Notes: generated by a model from the sequence alone, not told the origin. A DNA stretch of 64,000 nucleotides from CAWEQO01 sp963811225 (GCA_963811225.1 CAWEQO010000011.1:1-64000), one strand, 5' to 3'; shown: positions 1-8,302, counted from the first letter of the stretch. A program made the numbers and translations.

Positions 1-15
1 AGGGCAATCGCATCT
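1..15. repeat. Left terminal inverted repeat of the ISAs1 element
   Basis: 15 bp, perfectly complementary to 1196-1210. Complementarity stops at base 16. Confidence 0.85.
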
Positions 16-56
16 AAATAAGGTGGGATAATGGTCGCAAACAAGAAGGAGCGACC

Positions 57-1196
57 ATGGCCCAAGAACCAGATCTAGGAAGTCTCAAAAAGTGTTTTGG
101 AAAGGTCAAAGACCCACGAATAGACCGAACCAAGCGACATAAGCTGACCGATATCTTGATCATCGCCCTCGTGGCAGTGATCTGTGGAGCCGACAGTTGG
201 GTGGATGTCGAGATGTTTGGGAACAGCAAAATCGAGTGGTTGAAAACATTTCTGGAATTGCCCAATGGTATTCCTTCCCACGACACTTTTGGACGTGTAT
301 TTGCCTTGATCAATCCCCAGGAGTTTGAAAATGGGTTTATGGAGTGGGTGAAGCTGATCCAAGAACTAACCCAAGGACAAGTAATTGCCCTGGATGGCAA
401 GCAGTTGCGAGGTTCGAAAGACCTTCCGGCAGGCAAAGCTGCCATTTATATGGTGAGTGCCTGGGCGACTGCCAATCAATTGGTCTTGGGACAGCGCAAA
501 GTGGATGATAAGTCCAATGAGATCACGGCTATTCCACAATTATTGAAGGTTTTAGAGCTGGCAGGTTGTATTGTCGTGGTGGATGCGATTGGCACCCAGA
601 CCAAGATCGCCAAAACCATCGTCGAGCAAGAGGCAGATTACATTCTGGCGGTCAAAGAGAACCAGGGCCACCTCTACGAGGATATCCACGATTTGTTTGA
701 AGACGACTGGAAGTACAACTTCGAAGGAGCGCCTTATAGTTACGACAAAACGGTGAACAAGGATCATGGCCGCATTGAAATCCGTCAGTGCTGGAGCATC
801 TCCGACCCAGAATATCTAGGGAACATTCGTAATTTGGATCGCTGGAAAGGGGTGAAAAGCTTGGTGATGATCCTGTCTGAACGGCAAATCGGAGAGGAAC
901 GGGAAGTCCAGGATCGTTACTACATCACCAGCTTGGAAAGTGACGCCAAAAAAATCCTAGAAGCTAAGCGTAGCTATTGGGGTATCGAGAACCGCTTGCA
1001 CTGGGTGCTCGATATCGCCTTCAATGAAGATCACAGCCGGGTTCGTAAGGATAATGCGCCCCAGAACTTTGCCATATTGAGGCATATGGCTCTCAATTTG
1101 CTCAAACTGGAGACCTCCGTCAAAGCTGGCATCAAGGCCAAGCGCTTGAAATGCGGCTGGAATACCGATTATTTGCTCAAGGTCCTGGCTGGATAA
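57..1196 (+). CDS. ISAs1 family transposase
   Basis: A 379-aa DDE transposase. The N-terminal part has the DUF4338/H-repeat-associated look of this family (KDPRIDRTKRHKLTDIL). Candidate catalytic residues are Asp in VIALDGKQLRGS, Asp in VVVDAIGTQ and Glu in YWGIENRLHWVLDIAFNED, the hallmark of ISAs1 proteins. The ATG at 57 has a purine-rich AAGAAGGAGC just upstream. The length is normal for the family and there is no internal stop. It acts alone to cut and paste its own element. Base 1252-1257 downstream (TATAAT) is probably the -10 box of the next host gene, just outside the element. Confidence 0.95.
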   Translation: MAQEPDLGSLKKCFGKVKDPRIDRTKRHKLTDILIIALVAVICGADSWVDVEMFGNSKIEWLKTFLELPNGIPSHDTFGRVFALINPQEFENGFMEWVKLIQELTQGQVIALDGKQLRGSKDLPAGKAAIYMVSAWATANQLVLGQRKVDDKSNEITAIPQLLKVLELAGCIVVVDAIGTQTKIAKTIVEQEADYILAVKENQGHLYEDIHDLFEDDWKYNFEGAPYSYDKTVNKDHGRIEIRQCWSISDPEYLGNIRNLDRWKGVKSLVMILSERQIGEEREVQDRYYITSLESDAKKILEAKRSYWGIENRLHWVLDIAFNEDHSRVRKDNAPQNFAILRHMALNLLKLETSVKAGIKAKRLKCGWNTDYLLKVLAG

Positions 1197-1210
1197 GATG
1201 CGATTGCCCT
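1196..1210. repeat. Right terminal inverted repeat of the ISAs1 element
   Basis: Reverse complement of 1-15. The last base of the transposase TAA stop is its first base. Confidence 0.85.
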
Positions 1211-1379
1211 AGTAAACTGGTTGTTAAGAATTTTCTTTTCAACCCCTATGCTATAATGGTGAAGCGTTGTTCTCTTGCGCATGTGTTCCCTGCAATCTTT
1301 AAAACTGAACACACCCACCTTTACCAGCGGCCAGCACCTTCGCCGATCATTCTCCCATCACACCCTGGAGGTCACTATT

Positions 1380-1703
1380 ATGTCCGAAGAAATTCTCGAT
1401 ACCGATATCATCGCCGATGATAAGTTGTGGGCCTTGTTATCCTACCTGCTGGCGCCGATCGTGCCACTCATCATTATGTTCGCCATGGAAGATAAAAGAG
1501 ACCGGCCCTTCCTGCGCTACCACTACCGCCAGGCGCTGGTGTGGGGCGTTTTGTGGGTAATTGCTTCCATTTTGGTCGTCGGCGTGTGCCTTTCACCGAT
1601 CTGGCTGGTTGGCAGCATTTATTTCGGCATCAAAGCCTACCAGGGCGAATATATCACCATCCCCTGGCTGACCGATTTTGCCAAAAGCAAGGGTTGGCTG
1701 TAA
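1380..1703 (+). CDS. Small DUF4870-like membrane protein
   Basis: A 107-aa integral membrane protein. I chose the ATG at 1380 because GGAGGTCA lies directly before it; the frame is open further upstream but without a ribosome site. A short acidic N terminus is followed by a hydrophobic segment (LLSYLLAPIVPLIIMFAM), a polar loop with RDRPFLRYHYRQAL, and two more hydrophobic stretches. The polar-loop pattern resembles DUF4870/Tic20-like proteins, which have no established bacterial function. It lies 70 bp upstream of another small membrane protein gene and is probably co-transcribed with it. The family assignment rests on recall of the pattern. Confidence 0.65.
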   Translation: MSEEILDTDIIADDKLWALLSYLLAPIVPLIIMFAMEDKRDRPFLRYHYRQALVWGVLWVIASILVVGVCLSPIWLVGSIYFGIKAYQGEYITIPWLTDFAKSKGWL

Positions 1704-1772
1704 ATCCCCAACCGGACGGATCGCCGCTCAACTCGAAGCATTCAGGTCGAGTGTAACTGAAAGGAGAACTTT

Positions 1773-2438
1773 ATGGATTTTGGCCTTGCATTTTCATTTC
1801 CATTCAAAGATGAAGACTGGTTCAAGAAAATTGGTCTAGTCAGTCTGGTCTCGTTGATCCCGATCATTGGGCAGTTTGCCATGATGGGCTGGGCTTTCAC
1901 CGTCACCAAGCGAGTCATCGAAGGGTTCGGCCACGTTTTGCCCGACCTCGATTTTGGTGATCAGCTGGGCAAAGGCTTCCAGGTCTTTTTGATCGGCCTG
2001 GTTTACTCCATCCCGGCCTTTATCCTGGCGGTTCCGCTGGTGATTGTCGATTCCACCAGCACCGGTATGCTGAACCAGGGTGATAACAGCGGAGGAGTTG
2101 CGCTTATGGCGCTCGCCCTGTGCTGCTGTGGTCTCTTGCTGCTCTACGGGCTCCTGCTCGCGTTCGTCACTCCGGCGGCGATCGGCAATTTTGCCGCCAA
2201 GGGTTCCCTGGCGGCTGCCTTCCAGTTCAGCGAGGTGTTCGGCCTGGTGCGCAAGGCTCCGATGGCCTATCTGATCGTTGTGCTTGGCTCGATCGTTGGC
2301 TCATTCATCGCCTCTCTAGGCATCATCGCCTGTGTCATCGGTCTCGTCTTGACCTCCACATATTCTTACGCGGCGATTGCCCACTTACAGGGCCAGGCCT
2401 ACAACCAGGCAGTGCAGCCGGCGCAGCCTGTGCTATAG
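1773..2438 (+). CDS. DUF4013 family membrane protein
   Basis: A 221-aa polytopic membrane protein with AAAGGAGAAC upstream of the ATG. The start (FSFPFKDEDWFKKIG), the segment SLIPIIGQFAMMGWAF, and VTKRVIEG followed by LPDLDFGDQLGKGF match the DUF4013 pattern of bacterial and archaeal membrane proteins. Four or more further hydrophobic segments follow. Function is unknown for the family. It follows the DUF4870-like gene in the same direction, and the pair probably forms a two-gene unit ending at the 2486-2555 hairpin. Confidence 0.75.
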   Translation: MDFGLAFSFPFKDEDWFKKIGLVSLVSLIPIIGQFAMMGWAFTVTKRVIEGFGHVLPDLDFGDQLGKGFQVFLIGLVYSIPAFILAVPLVIVDSTSTGMLNQGDNSGGVALMALALCCCGLLLLYGLLLAFVTPAAIGNFAAKGSLAAAFQFSEVFGLVRKAPMAYLIVVLGSIVGSFIASLGIIACVIGLVLTSTYSYAAIAHLQGQAYNQAVQPAQPVL

Positions 2439-2485
2439 AAACACTTGTAAGCGGGTTTCCAATCCCGACGATCAAAAACAGGTTT

Positions 2486-2555
2486 CTGCACCCGCAGACC
2501 GATCAAAAAGAGAGACGCCGTGGCGTCTCTCTTTTTGATCGGTCTGCGGGTGCAG
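2486..2555. terminator. 34-bp perfect hairpin between convergent genes
   Basis: Arms 2486-2519 and 2522-2555 are perfectly complementary with a 2-nt loop. The right arm ends one base before the stop codon of the opposing AMMECR1 gene. AAAAAG and CTTTTT lie inside the stem, so each strand has an internal U-rich run but none after the stem. It is probably a bidirectional transcription end. Confidence 0.6.
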
Positions 2556-3137
2556 TCAGTCTTCATCCTCGCTGAACTCCTCCACCTGATAGGTGAACAC
2601 CATCAGCTTCTTGCGCCGCCAGGCATCGGGCGGAGCGCCCATCTTCAGCGAGAGATGGTCGAGGAAGTCCTGGGGATCGGGCAGTTTCTCCCACACCTGA
2701 GGCAGGAAGGTCGCTCGCATAAAGCCGTCGCGCAGCACCACCCCATCGATGCACGGGCGCAGCAGGCGCGGCAGGTCGGAAGGGCAGTCGTATGGCAGCT
2801 CAACCGGCGGTGTCAGGCGCGAAATTTCGATGCGCAGCAGCGGCACCTCGGCGGGGTACACCGGGCCAAAGCGGTAATCGCTGGTGGCGGCTGCGACAGC
2901 ATGCTCGCACACATCTTGCACCAAGGGCTGGTAAGGCTCCAGCGCGCCGATGCAGCCGCGCAGTTCACCCTGCCGCGTCAGGGTAACGAAAGACGATCCG
3001 ATCGACAGCAGCGCATGCGAATAGATGGACAGATCCAGTTCTGGAGGGATCTGGCTTTGAGAAATACAACCGATGTGCTCGCGAGCCAGTTGGAGCAGGG
3101 TCTTGCGCTCTTCGCCGGTCAGGGGTTCGGTGGTCAC
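2556..3137 (-). CDS. amrA: AMMECR1 domain protein (AmmeMemoRadiSam system protein A type)
   Basis: A 193-aa single-domain AMMECR1 protein. The near-invariant LRGCIG motif is present at about residues 60-65, with YPAEVPLLRIEISRL and FLPQVW further on, as in the family. Bacterial members are often encoded with a Memo-like dioxygenase and a radical SAM protein; neither partner is seen here. Instead the gene overlaps a flavin reductase-like gene by 4 bp (3134-3137) and is translationally coupled to it. The biochemical role of the domain is unsettled. The symbol is given for the family only. Confidence 0.85.
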   Translation of the reverse strand: MTTEPLTGEERKTLLQLAREHIGCISQSQIPPELDLSIYSHALLSIGSSFVTLTRQGELRGCIGALEPYQPLVQDVCEHAVAAATSDYRFGPVYPAEVPLLRIEISRLTPPVELPYDCPSDLPRLLRPCIDGVVLRDGFMRATFLPQVWEKLPDPQDFLDHLSLKMGAPPDAWRRKKLMVFTYQVEEFSEDED

Positions 3138-3619
3138 GGTTCAAGCCTGTGGTAACTGCGGTCAAAATAAACCAACGGGTCCAGTCGATCGGTGTCCCGG
3201 GCAGCCAGGACTTCACCGATGAACAAGGTCGACGAGGGCATTATGAAGGAGCCAACCACGCGGCAGTCTAGAAAGGAAAGACCGCCCTCGATAAGCGGTG
3301 CGCCTGTGATGAGCGTAAAGGTATCCAGACCGATAAAACGGTCCTCAATCTCAAGAATCTTGCCGGAAAACCGGTCGGAGACGGGTTGCTGCAGGTGACT
3401 CAACACGGTGACACCGAAGATGCCGGATTGGATGACCAGATTGTAAGTGCGGGTGGAGTGGGCCAATGTTATGACAACTCTTGGCGGCTCAAGCGAGACG
3501 GAGGCCAGGGAATTACAGGCCATGCCATGCTGTTGATCGCCAAACTGGCTGGTCACCACCGTGACTCCGGTCGTCCAACGGCGCATTGCCTGCCGCAGCC
3601 CCTCACCGATTTCTGACAT
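3134..3619 (-). CDS. Flavin reductase-like FMN-binding domain protein
   Basis: A 161-aa split-barrel flavin reductase-like protein. It shows the family landmarks RRWTTGVTVVTS at the N terminus, GMACNSLASVSLEPPRVVITL for flavin contact, and GVTVLSHLQ followed by a C-terminal hydrophobic core. Members bind FMN and reduce it with NAD(P)H for a partner monooxygenase, or act as stand-alone reductases. No monooxygenase lies nearby. The start has AGAGG about 10 bases upstream. The stop overlaps the AMMECR1 start (ATGA), so the two products are likely made together. Substrate and partner cannot be inferred. Confidence 0.85.
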   Translation of the reverse strand: MSEIGEGLRQAMRRWTTGVTVVTSQFGDQQHGMACNSLASVSLEPPRVVITLAHSTRTYNLVIQSGIFGVTVLSHLQQPVSDRFSGKILEIEDRFIGLDTFTLITGAPLIEGGLSFLDCRVVGSFIMPSSTLFIGEVLAARDTDRLDPLVYFDRSYHRLEP

Positions 3620-3815
3620 GCTTATACTACCTCTTCTATGTTATGGAATCAACCATCTGGCTGTGCTACTACTTATACTGTTTCCGCTTTCAGTCGTCAA
3701 GTGCGCGACGGATGCGCCCCGGCATTCTGCAAGAACTGAGGATTGGTTGAAGCGAAAATCCTGACAGCGACCCGCTTGCTATTTAACGACTTTTTGAGGT
3801 ACTATCATAGCAACC

Positions 3816-4643
3816 ATGAGAGAATCAAGCCTTCCTTCATCTAGCGCCCGGCGGCGCAACATCCGCAGCCAGGCCCGCAATTTCAGCGTCATCGCGGCGC
3901 TCGAGACGGTTATTGCGGTGGGGGTGATCGTTGCCACGCTGCTGACCTTTTGGACTCCCAGCAACCTGTTTTCCGACCAGATGCTCAACCAGATGCTGGC
4001 GGCGATCCAATCCGATCAACCGTCGCAGCCTGAGCAGCCACTCGGGGCCGGGCCTTATCCCACCACAACGCCTGGGGCGCTGCCGCGCATCGGCATTGTC
4101 TCCGGCCACTGGGGCAACGATTCCGGCGCTGTCTGTTCAGACGGTTTGACCGAGGAAAAGGTCAACCTGCGCATCGCCACGCTGGTGCAGCAGTACCTGA
4201 TGGCCGAGGGCTATCAGGTGGAGTTACTGAAGGAGAAGGACAATAAACTGGACGGCTACCAGGCCATGGTGCTGGTCTCCATCCACAACAACTCGTGTGA
4301 TTACGTCAACAGCGAGGCGACCGGGTTTAAGGTGGCCGCGGCCAAATCGACCAAGTTCCCTGAGAAAGCCGCGCGCCTGACGGCCTGCCTGTCGGACCGG
4401 TACGAAAATACCACTGGCCTGACGTTCCACTTCAACACAGTCACGATCGACATGACCGAATACCATGCCTTCAATGAGATCGATCCAAATACCACCGCAG
4501 CGATCATCGAAACAGGGTTCATGAACCTCGATCGGGATATTCTCACCAAACATCCCGACACCATCGCGAAGGGGGTAAGCTCCGGCATTCTATGCTTCGT
4601 GCGCAATGAACCGGTGAACCAACAGGAACCATCCAATCCATGA
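3816..4643 (+). CDS. N-acetylmuramoyl-L-alanine amidase (Amidase_3 type)
   Basis: A 275-aa predicted peptidoglycan amidase that cleaves the MurNAc-L-Ala bond outside the membrane. Residues 30-50 form a single hydrophobic anchor. The catalytic domain starts near residue 88 (PRIGIVSGHWGND). Zn ligands expected in the family are visible: His in SGHWG, Glu in TEEKVN, His in SIHNNS, and the late catalytic Glu in IIETGFMNLD. The gene overlaps the next L,D-transpeptidase by 4 bp. A TATCAT box ends 7 bases before the ATG, so a very short or leaderless transcript is possible, although the -35 is unclear. Confidence 0.88.
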   Translation: MRESSLPSSSARRRNIRSQARNFSVIAALETVIAVGVIVATLLTFWTPSNLFSDQMLNQMLAAIQSDQPSQPEQPLGAGPYPTTTPGALPRIGIVSGHWGNDSGAVCSDGLTEEKVNLRIATLVQQYLMAEGYQVELLKEKDNKLDGYQAMVLVSIHNNSCDYVNSEATGFKVAAAKSTKFPEKAARLTACLSDRYENTTGLTFHFNTVTIDMTEYHAFNEIDPNTTAAIIETGFMNLDRDILTKHPDTIAKGVSSGILCFVRNEPVNQQEPSNP

Positions 4644-5740
4644 GCGAAGAGCCGCCGTCCGCATCGCACTTTCTTCACCAGGCGCAAAACGCATTACGCA
4701 ACAACGACAAGTCCCAGGCCCGGCAGCTTGCCACGCAAGCTGCCCGCCTCGACCCGTCTCTGGAAGAGCCCTGGCTGATCCTGGCGGCGCTCTCAGGCCC
4801 CGAAGCCAGCATCGTCTTCCTGAAGAGGGCGCTGGAGATCAATCCCACCAGCCAGCGGGCGCGCAAAGGCATGCATTGGGCCATCCAACGACAGCGCGCC
4901 GGGCAAATGCTAGAAGCCAACGAGCAGAGCCAGACGGCTCAGGCCGAAAACCAGGCGATGGCACGCACCGCACCGGCCATCCTGGCGGACACGCTCAAAC
5001 TGCCGGCCAAACCGATCCGGACACGTCCCAGGCTGCTGTCGCTGGCGGTGATCCTGCCGGTGTTGGCGCTGCTGCTGCTTAGCGGTGGGCTGCTCGGCTG
5101 GACTGGGTTGTTTGGCGGACGAGTTGTGTTCGCCCGCTCGATCTCGGCAGAGCGGCCGGTCGAGGCGCTGTTCAAGCCCTCGCTAACGCCTACGAATACG
5201 CCCACCAGCACCCCCACGAACACGCCCACCAGCACGCCAACGGCCACACCCACCAACACCGCCACACCAACGGCGACCGCGACGGCCACGTCCACTCCGA
5301 CCGAGACCCCTAAACCCACCAAAACCCCCAAACCGACCCAAGAGCCGACCCAGGAGCCGCAGGTGGACGTGCCGCAAGGGGTGGAAGGCGAGCGCTGGAT
5401 CGATGTCAACCTGACCACGCAGATGCTGTATGCCTACGAGGGCGACACCCTGGTCAACACCTACCTCATCTCCAGCGGCACCTGGGAACACCCCACCGTC
5501 ACCGGGCAGTACAACATCTACGTCAAATATCGCTACACCGACATGGCCGGCCCGGGCTATTACCTGCCCAACGTCCCCTACACGATGTACTTCTATAAGG
5601 GCTACGGCCTGCACGGCACCTACTGGCACAACAACTTCGGCACGCCCATGAGCCACGGCTGCGTCAACCTGGCCACGCCCGACGCCGCCTGGTTGTTCGA
5701 TTGGGCTTCGGAAGGCACACTCGTCAACATCCACTACTAG
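4640..5740 (+). CDS. L,D-transpeptidase (YkuD) with N-terminal TPR-like region
   Basis: A 366-aa cell-wall enzyme. Residues 1-85 look like two TPR-type helical repeats (ALRNNDKSQARQLATQAARL, then FLKRALEINPTSQRARKGM). A transmembrane segment follows near 130-155, then a Thr/Pro-rich linker at about 180-245. The YkuD domain follows and ends with HGTYWHNNFG and SHGCVNL, containing the catalytic His and Cys. Such enzymes make 3-3 peptidoglycan cross-links or attach proteins to peptides. The topology puts TPRs inside and the catalytic domain outside. The start ATGA overlaps the amidase stop. The low-complexity ACN/CCN run in the DNA at 5180-5350 is explained by the linker. Confidence 0.9.
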   Translation: MSEEPPSASHFLHQAQNALRNNDKSQARQLATQAARLDPSLEEPWLILAALSGPEASIVFLKRALEINPTSQRARKGMHWAIQRQRAGQMLEANEQSQTAQAENQAMARTAPAILADTLKLPAKPIRTRPRLLSLAVILPVLALLLLSGGLLGWTGLFGGRVVFARSISAERPVEALFKPSLTPTNTPTSTPTNTPTSTPTATPTNTATPTATATATSTPTETPKPTKTPKPTQEPTQEPQVDVPQGVEGERWIDVNLTTQMLYAYEGDTLVNTYLISSGTWEHPTVTGQYNIYVKYRYTDMAGPGYYLPNVPYTMYFYKGYGLHGTYWHNNFGTPMSHGCVNLATPDAAWLFDWASEGTLVNIHY

Positions 5741-5758
5741 CGATCCCAATAGAGATTT

Positions 5759-6817
5759 ATGGACGCCCTCTTCGCAGACACTCTCTCCAGTATCTCCCGG
5801 CGCCGCTTCCTGAAGCTGGCCGGCGGCGGGCTGCTGTCGTTCTTCTTCTCGTCAATGGTCGATGTCAGCGCCGTACATGGCGTACCCTCCGGGGAACATG
5901 GCATGGGCCGGGTGGTAGCCAACGGCATCAAGACCTACGACAAGCCCTCTTTCAACGCCAAGGTGCGCAAGGCCACCTACATGGACCTGATCCTGCCGAT
6001 CATGCGCATCACCATCGGCAGCGAAGAGCCCAGCTACAACCGCATCTGGTACGACACCGGTGAGGGCTACATCCACTCCGGCAGCGTTCAACCGGTTAAG
6101 GTGCAGACCAGCACCCCGCTGGCTGCGATCCCGGAGGAGGGACTGCTGGCCGAGGTGACAGTGCCCTACACCGACTGCCTTTGGCACCCGCGCCACCCCA
6201 ACTCCATCGCCTACCGCTTCTACTACAGCACGGTACACTGGATCATCGGGCTGTACGAAGACGAAGACGGCAAGCTGTGGTATCGGGTGCCGGACGACAA
6301 GTGGCGCTGGGTGTACTACGCCGACGCCAACCACCTGCGCCCGATCCTGCCGGACGAACTGACACCGCTTTCGGCGGAGACGCCCTTGGAGTCGAAGCGG
6401 CTGGAGGTGCGCCTGGACGAACAGGTGGTGGTCGCTTACGAAGAAGACAAGCCGGTCTTCATGACTCGGGCCGCCACCGGGGCCAAGTTCAGCGACGGCG
6501 ACTACCGCACGCCGGTTGGGAAATACATCACCAACCGCAAGCGGCCCTCGCGGCACATGGCGGCCGGAGACCCAGCTGCGCCCAACAGCTACGACCTGCC
6601 GGGCATTCCGTGGGTCTCGTACCTGACCAAGAGCGGCATCTCTTTCCACGGCACCTACTGGCACAACGACTTCGGCAAGCCGCGCAGCCACGGCTGCATT
6701 AACCTCAGTTCGGGAGCGGCCCGCTGGATCTACCGCTGGTCGACCCCGCACGTCCCGCTGGGCGAACGGACGTACGCCGAGGAAACGGGCACTGCGGTTG
6801 ATGTGATTGGAGACTGA
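5759..6817 (+). CDS. L,D-transpeptidase (YkuD) with Tat signal
   Basis: A 352-aa exported L,D-transpeptidase. The N terminus has a twin-arginine signal (SRRRFLKLAGGG plus a hydrophobic run), so it is probably exported folded. SH3-like sequence follows (GRVVANGIKTYDKPSFNAK, residues ~45-75), then the YkuD domain. The active site HGTYWHNDFGKPRSHGCINL holds the catalytic Cys within SHGC. It lies 18 bp after the preceding L,D-transpeptidase and is probably in one operon with it and the amidase. No strong ribosome site is seen. The stop codon lies inside the left arm of a long inverted repeat. Confidence 0.9.
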   Translation: MDALFADTLSSISRRRFLKLAGGGLLSFFFSSMVDVSAVHGVPSGEHGMGRVVANGIKTYDKPSFNAKVRKATYMDLILPIMRITIGSEEPSYNRIWYDTGEGYIHSGSVQPVKVQTSTPLAAIPEEGLLAEVTVPYTDCLWHPRHPNSIAYRFYYSTVHWIIGLYEDEDGKLWYRVPDDKWRWVYYADANHLRPILPDELTPLSAETPLESKRLEVRLDEQVVVAYEEDKPVFMTRAATGAKFSDGDYRTPVGKYITNRKRPSRHMAAGDPAAPNSYDLPGIPWVSYLTKSGISFHGTYWHNDFGKPRSHGCINLSSGAARWIYRWSTPHVPLGERTYAEETGTAVDVIGD

Positions 6818-6891
6818 TGTCTCACGGAAAGGCGTGAAGGTGCAAAGAAGCTTGCGCCTTCACGCCTTTCCTTGAGACATTAGTCTCCAAT
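6806..6891. terminator. 40-bp near-perfect hairpin containing a stop codon
   Basis: Arms 6806-6845 and 6852-6891 pair with three mismatches and a 6-nt loop. The left arm starts inside the last codons of the L,D-transpeptidase and includes its TGA. A TATAAT at 6923-6928 follows and may be the -10 of the next gene. Confidence 0.6.
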
Positions 6892-6979
6892 CTGCTTCTA
6901 AGGTAAATTCTTAAATTATAGATATAATAGAGGCAGATCCCTGGCGCTGCCTTAGTTGCAGTATAGAAGGAAGTGGAAA

Positions 6980-7411
6980 ATGCCTGTTCAACCCTTATTT
7001 GCCGGTTTGATTGTCGATGAAAATGAAAGACAGGTCGACGTAGTTTACGTGGGCGATACGCCCATGTACGTGGTCAATGACGCCGGATTCCGCCGTCACA
7101 TCTCCACCGAGGAAGTGGACCGGCAGGTACTGGCGTTCATGAAAGATGCCATCGAGGGCCACGAAGATCTGCTGACCGAAGAGGCGGCCAAGATGCTCGG
7201 CCAAGATGACATTTTCTCGCGGGCGATGATCTCCAACCAACTCAAGCAAATCGACCAGCGCCTGGATGAGCTGCTGCAGACCGGCATTCCAGAAGAGAGC
7301 CGGGCGTACATGGGGATGATGGGCTTCCGCATCGTGATCAACGTGCACGGCGAGGTGGTGAGGGTCGATCAGCCGGGGATGGCGCCCGGAGGCGAGGAGG
7401 GCGACGAATAA
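6980..7411 (+). CDS. Hypothetical protein, unrecognised
   Basis: A 143-aa soluble, acidic protein. I chose the ATG at 6980 because AAGGAAG sits 7 bases before it; an earlier in-frame ATG lacks this. It opens with a beta-rich part (LFAGLIVDENERQVDVVYVG, PMYVVNDAGFRRHIS) followed by helices (EEVDRQVLAFMKDAIEGHED, QLKQIDQRLDELLQTG) and ends in an acidic tail. No known domain is recognised. The next gene, a thioredoxin-TPR protein, starts one base after its stop, so the two are almost certainly co-transcribed and perhaps linked in protein quality control. That link is inference from position only. Confidence 0.7.
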   Translation: MPVQPLFAGLIVDENERQVDVVYVGDTPMYVVNDAGFRRHISTEEVDRQVLAFMKDAIEGHEDLLTEEAAKMLGQDDIFSRAMISNQLKQIDQRLDELLQTGIPEESRAYMGMMGFRIVINVHGEVVRVDQPGMAPGGEEGDE

Positions 7412-7412
7412 G

Positions 7413-8246
7413 ATGGCCTCCAATTTCATCATCGATGTAAACGAAGCGGACTTCGAGTACGAGGTTCTAGCGTACTCGCAAAATGTGCCGGTGGTCGTGG
7501 ATTTCTGGGCGCTGTGGTGCAAGCCCTGCAAGACGCTCAGCCCGCTGTTGGAGCGCCTGGCATACGAGGCGCGCGGCGCCTTCCGTCTGGCTCGGGTCAA
7601 CACCGACGCCAATCCCAACCTGGCCCTGCGCTATGGGGTGCGTTCGCTGCCGACCGTCAAGGCGTTCACCGACGAGGAGGTCACGGCGGAGTTTGTCGGC
7701 TTGCAGCCCGAGCAGCGCTTGCGCGAGTTCCTGAGCAAGCTGGCGCAGCCCAGCCCGGCCAGTTTGGCGATCGAAAAGGCAGCCGGACTGCTGGACATGC
7801 AGGAATGGGAAGAGGCCGAAGACCTCTACCAGGAGATCCTGGACCAGGTCCCTGAGCAGCCGCAGGCCATGTTCGGGCTGGCCAAGGCGCTGTTAGGGCA
7901 AAACCGGCCCGAGGAAGCGCTGGAAATGCTGCATAACTTCCCCGCGAGCAAAGAGTTCTCCGACGCCGAGAAGCTGATCCCGTTCGCCGAGGCGCTGCGG
8001 GCGCTGGAGCGCGGCGCCCTGCCCGACGACGACGAGTATGACGCCACCTTCCGCAACAGCATCCGCGTGGCGGGACGCGGCAACTTCCCGGCAGCGCTGG
8101 ACGGCATGCTCGAGATCCTGCGCCAGAAGAAGCATTACCGAAACGGGCTGGCACGCATGGTGGTGCTGGGCGTGCTGGAGCTGATGAGCCAGGACGACCC
8201 GGTGACGAGGCAGTATCGGATTGAGCTGGCACAGATCCTGTTTTAA
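7413..8246 (+). CDS. Thioredoxin domain-TPR protein (CnoX/YbbN-like)
   Basis: A 277-aa cytosolic protein. An N-terminal thioredoxin fold (about residues 10-110) carries the redox motif WCKPC in DFWALWCKPCK and the cis-Pro in SLPTVKAF. The C-terminal half is helical with TPR-like repeats (EAEDLYQEILDQVPEQPQAM). This arrangement is that of YbbN/CnoX, a co-chaperone that holds unfolded proteins and can form mixed disulfides. Unlike E. coli YbbN, both active-site cysteines are present, so thiol-disulfide activity is likely. GAGGAGGG upstream supports the start. An intrinsic terminator follows. Confidence 0.85.
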   Translation: MASNFIIDVNEADFEYEVLAYSQNVPVVVDFWALWCKPCKTLSPLLERLAYEARGAFRLARVNTDANPNLALRYGVRSLPTVKAFTDEEVTAEFVGLQPEQRLREFLSKLAQPSPASLAIEKAAGLLDMQEWEEAEDLYQEILDQVPEQPQAMFGLAKALLGQNRPEEALEMLHNFPASKEFSDAEKLIPFAEALRALERGALPDDDEYDATFRNSIRVAGRGNFPAALDGMLEILRQKKHYRNGLARMVVLGVLELMSQDDPVTRQYRIELAQILF

Positions 8247-8268
8247 GAGAGCAGGCAATTAAGGAATT

Positions 8269-8302
8269 CGAGGGAGTTAAGACCACTCCCTCGTTCTTTT
8301 TT
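8269..8302 (+). terminator. Intrinsic terminator after the thioredoxin-TPR gene
   Basis: 9-bp perfect stem (8269-8277 with 8285-8293), 7-nt loop, then a T-rich run to 8302. Confidence 0.85.

Larger units (their letters stand above)
1..1210 (+). mobile_element. ISAs1-family insertion sequence
   Basis: A transposase gene is bracketed by perfect 15-bp terminal inverted repeats, agggcaatcgcatct at 1-15 and its reverse complement at 1196-1210. The right repeat overlaps the transposase stop codon by one base. The 1210-bp length and single DDE gene fit the ISAs1 family. The left end coincides with the window start, so the left flank and any target-site duplication cannot be judged. The transposase frame is intact, so the element may still be active. 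Confidence 0.9.

Noticed and set aside
5180..5350. Microsatellite-like ACN/CCN tract
   Set aside because: It encodes the Thr-Pro-rich extracellular linker of the L,D-transpeptidase, common in Anaerolineae; not an independent repeat element.
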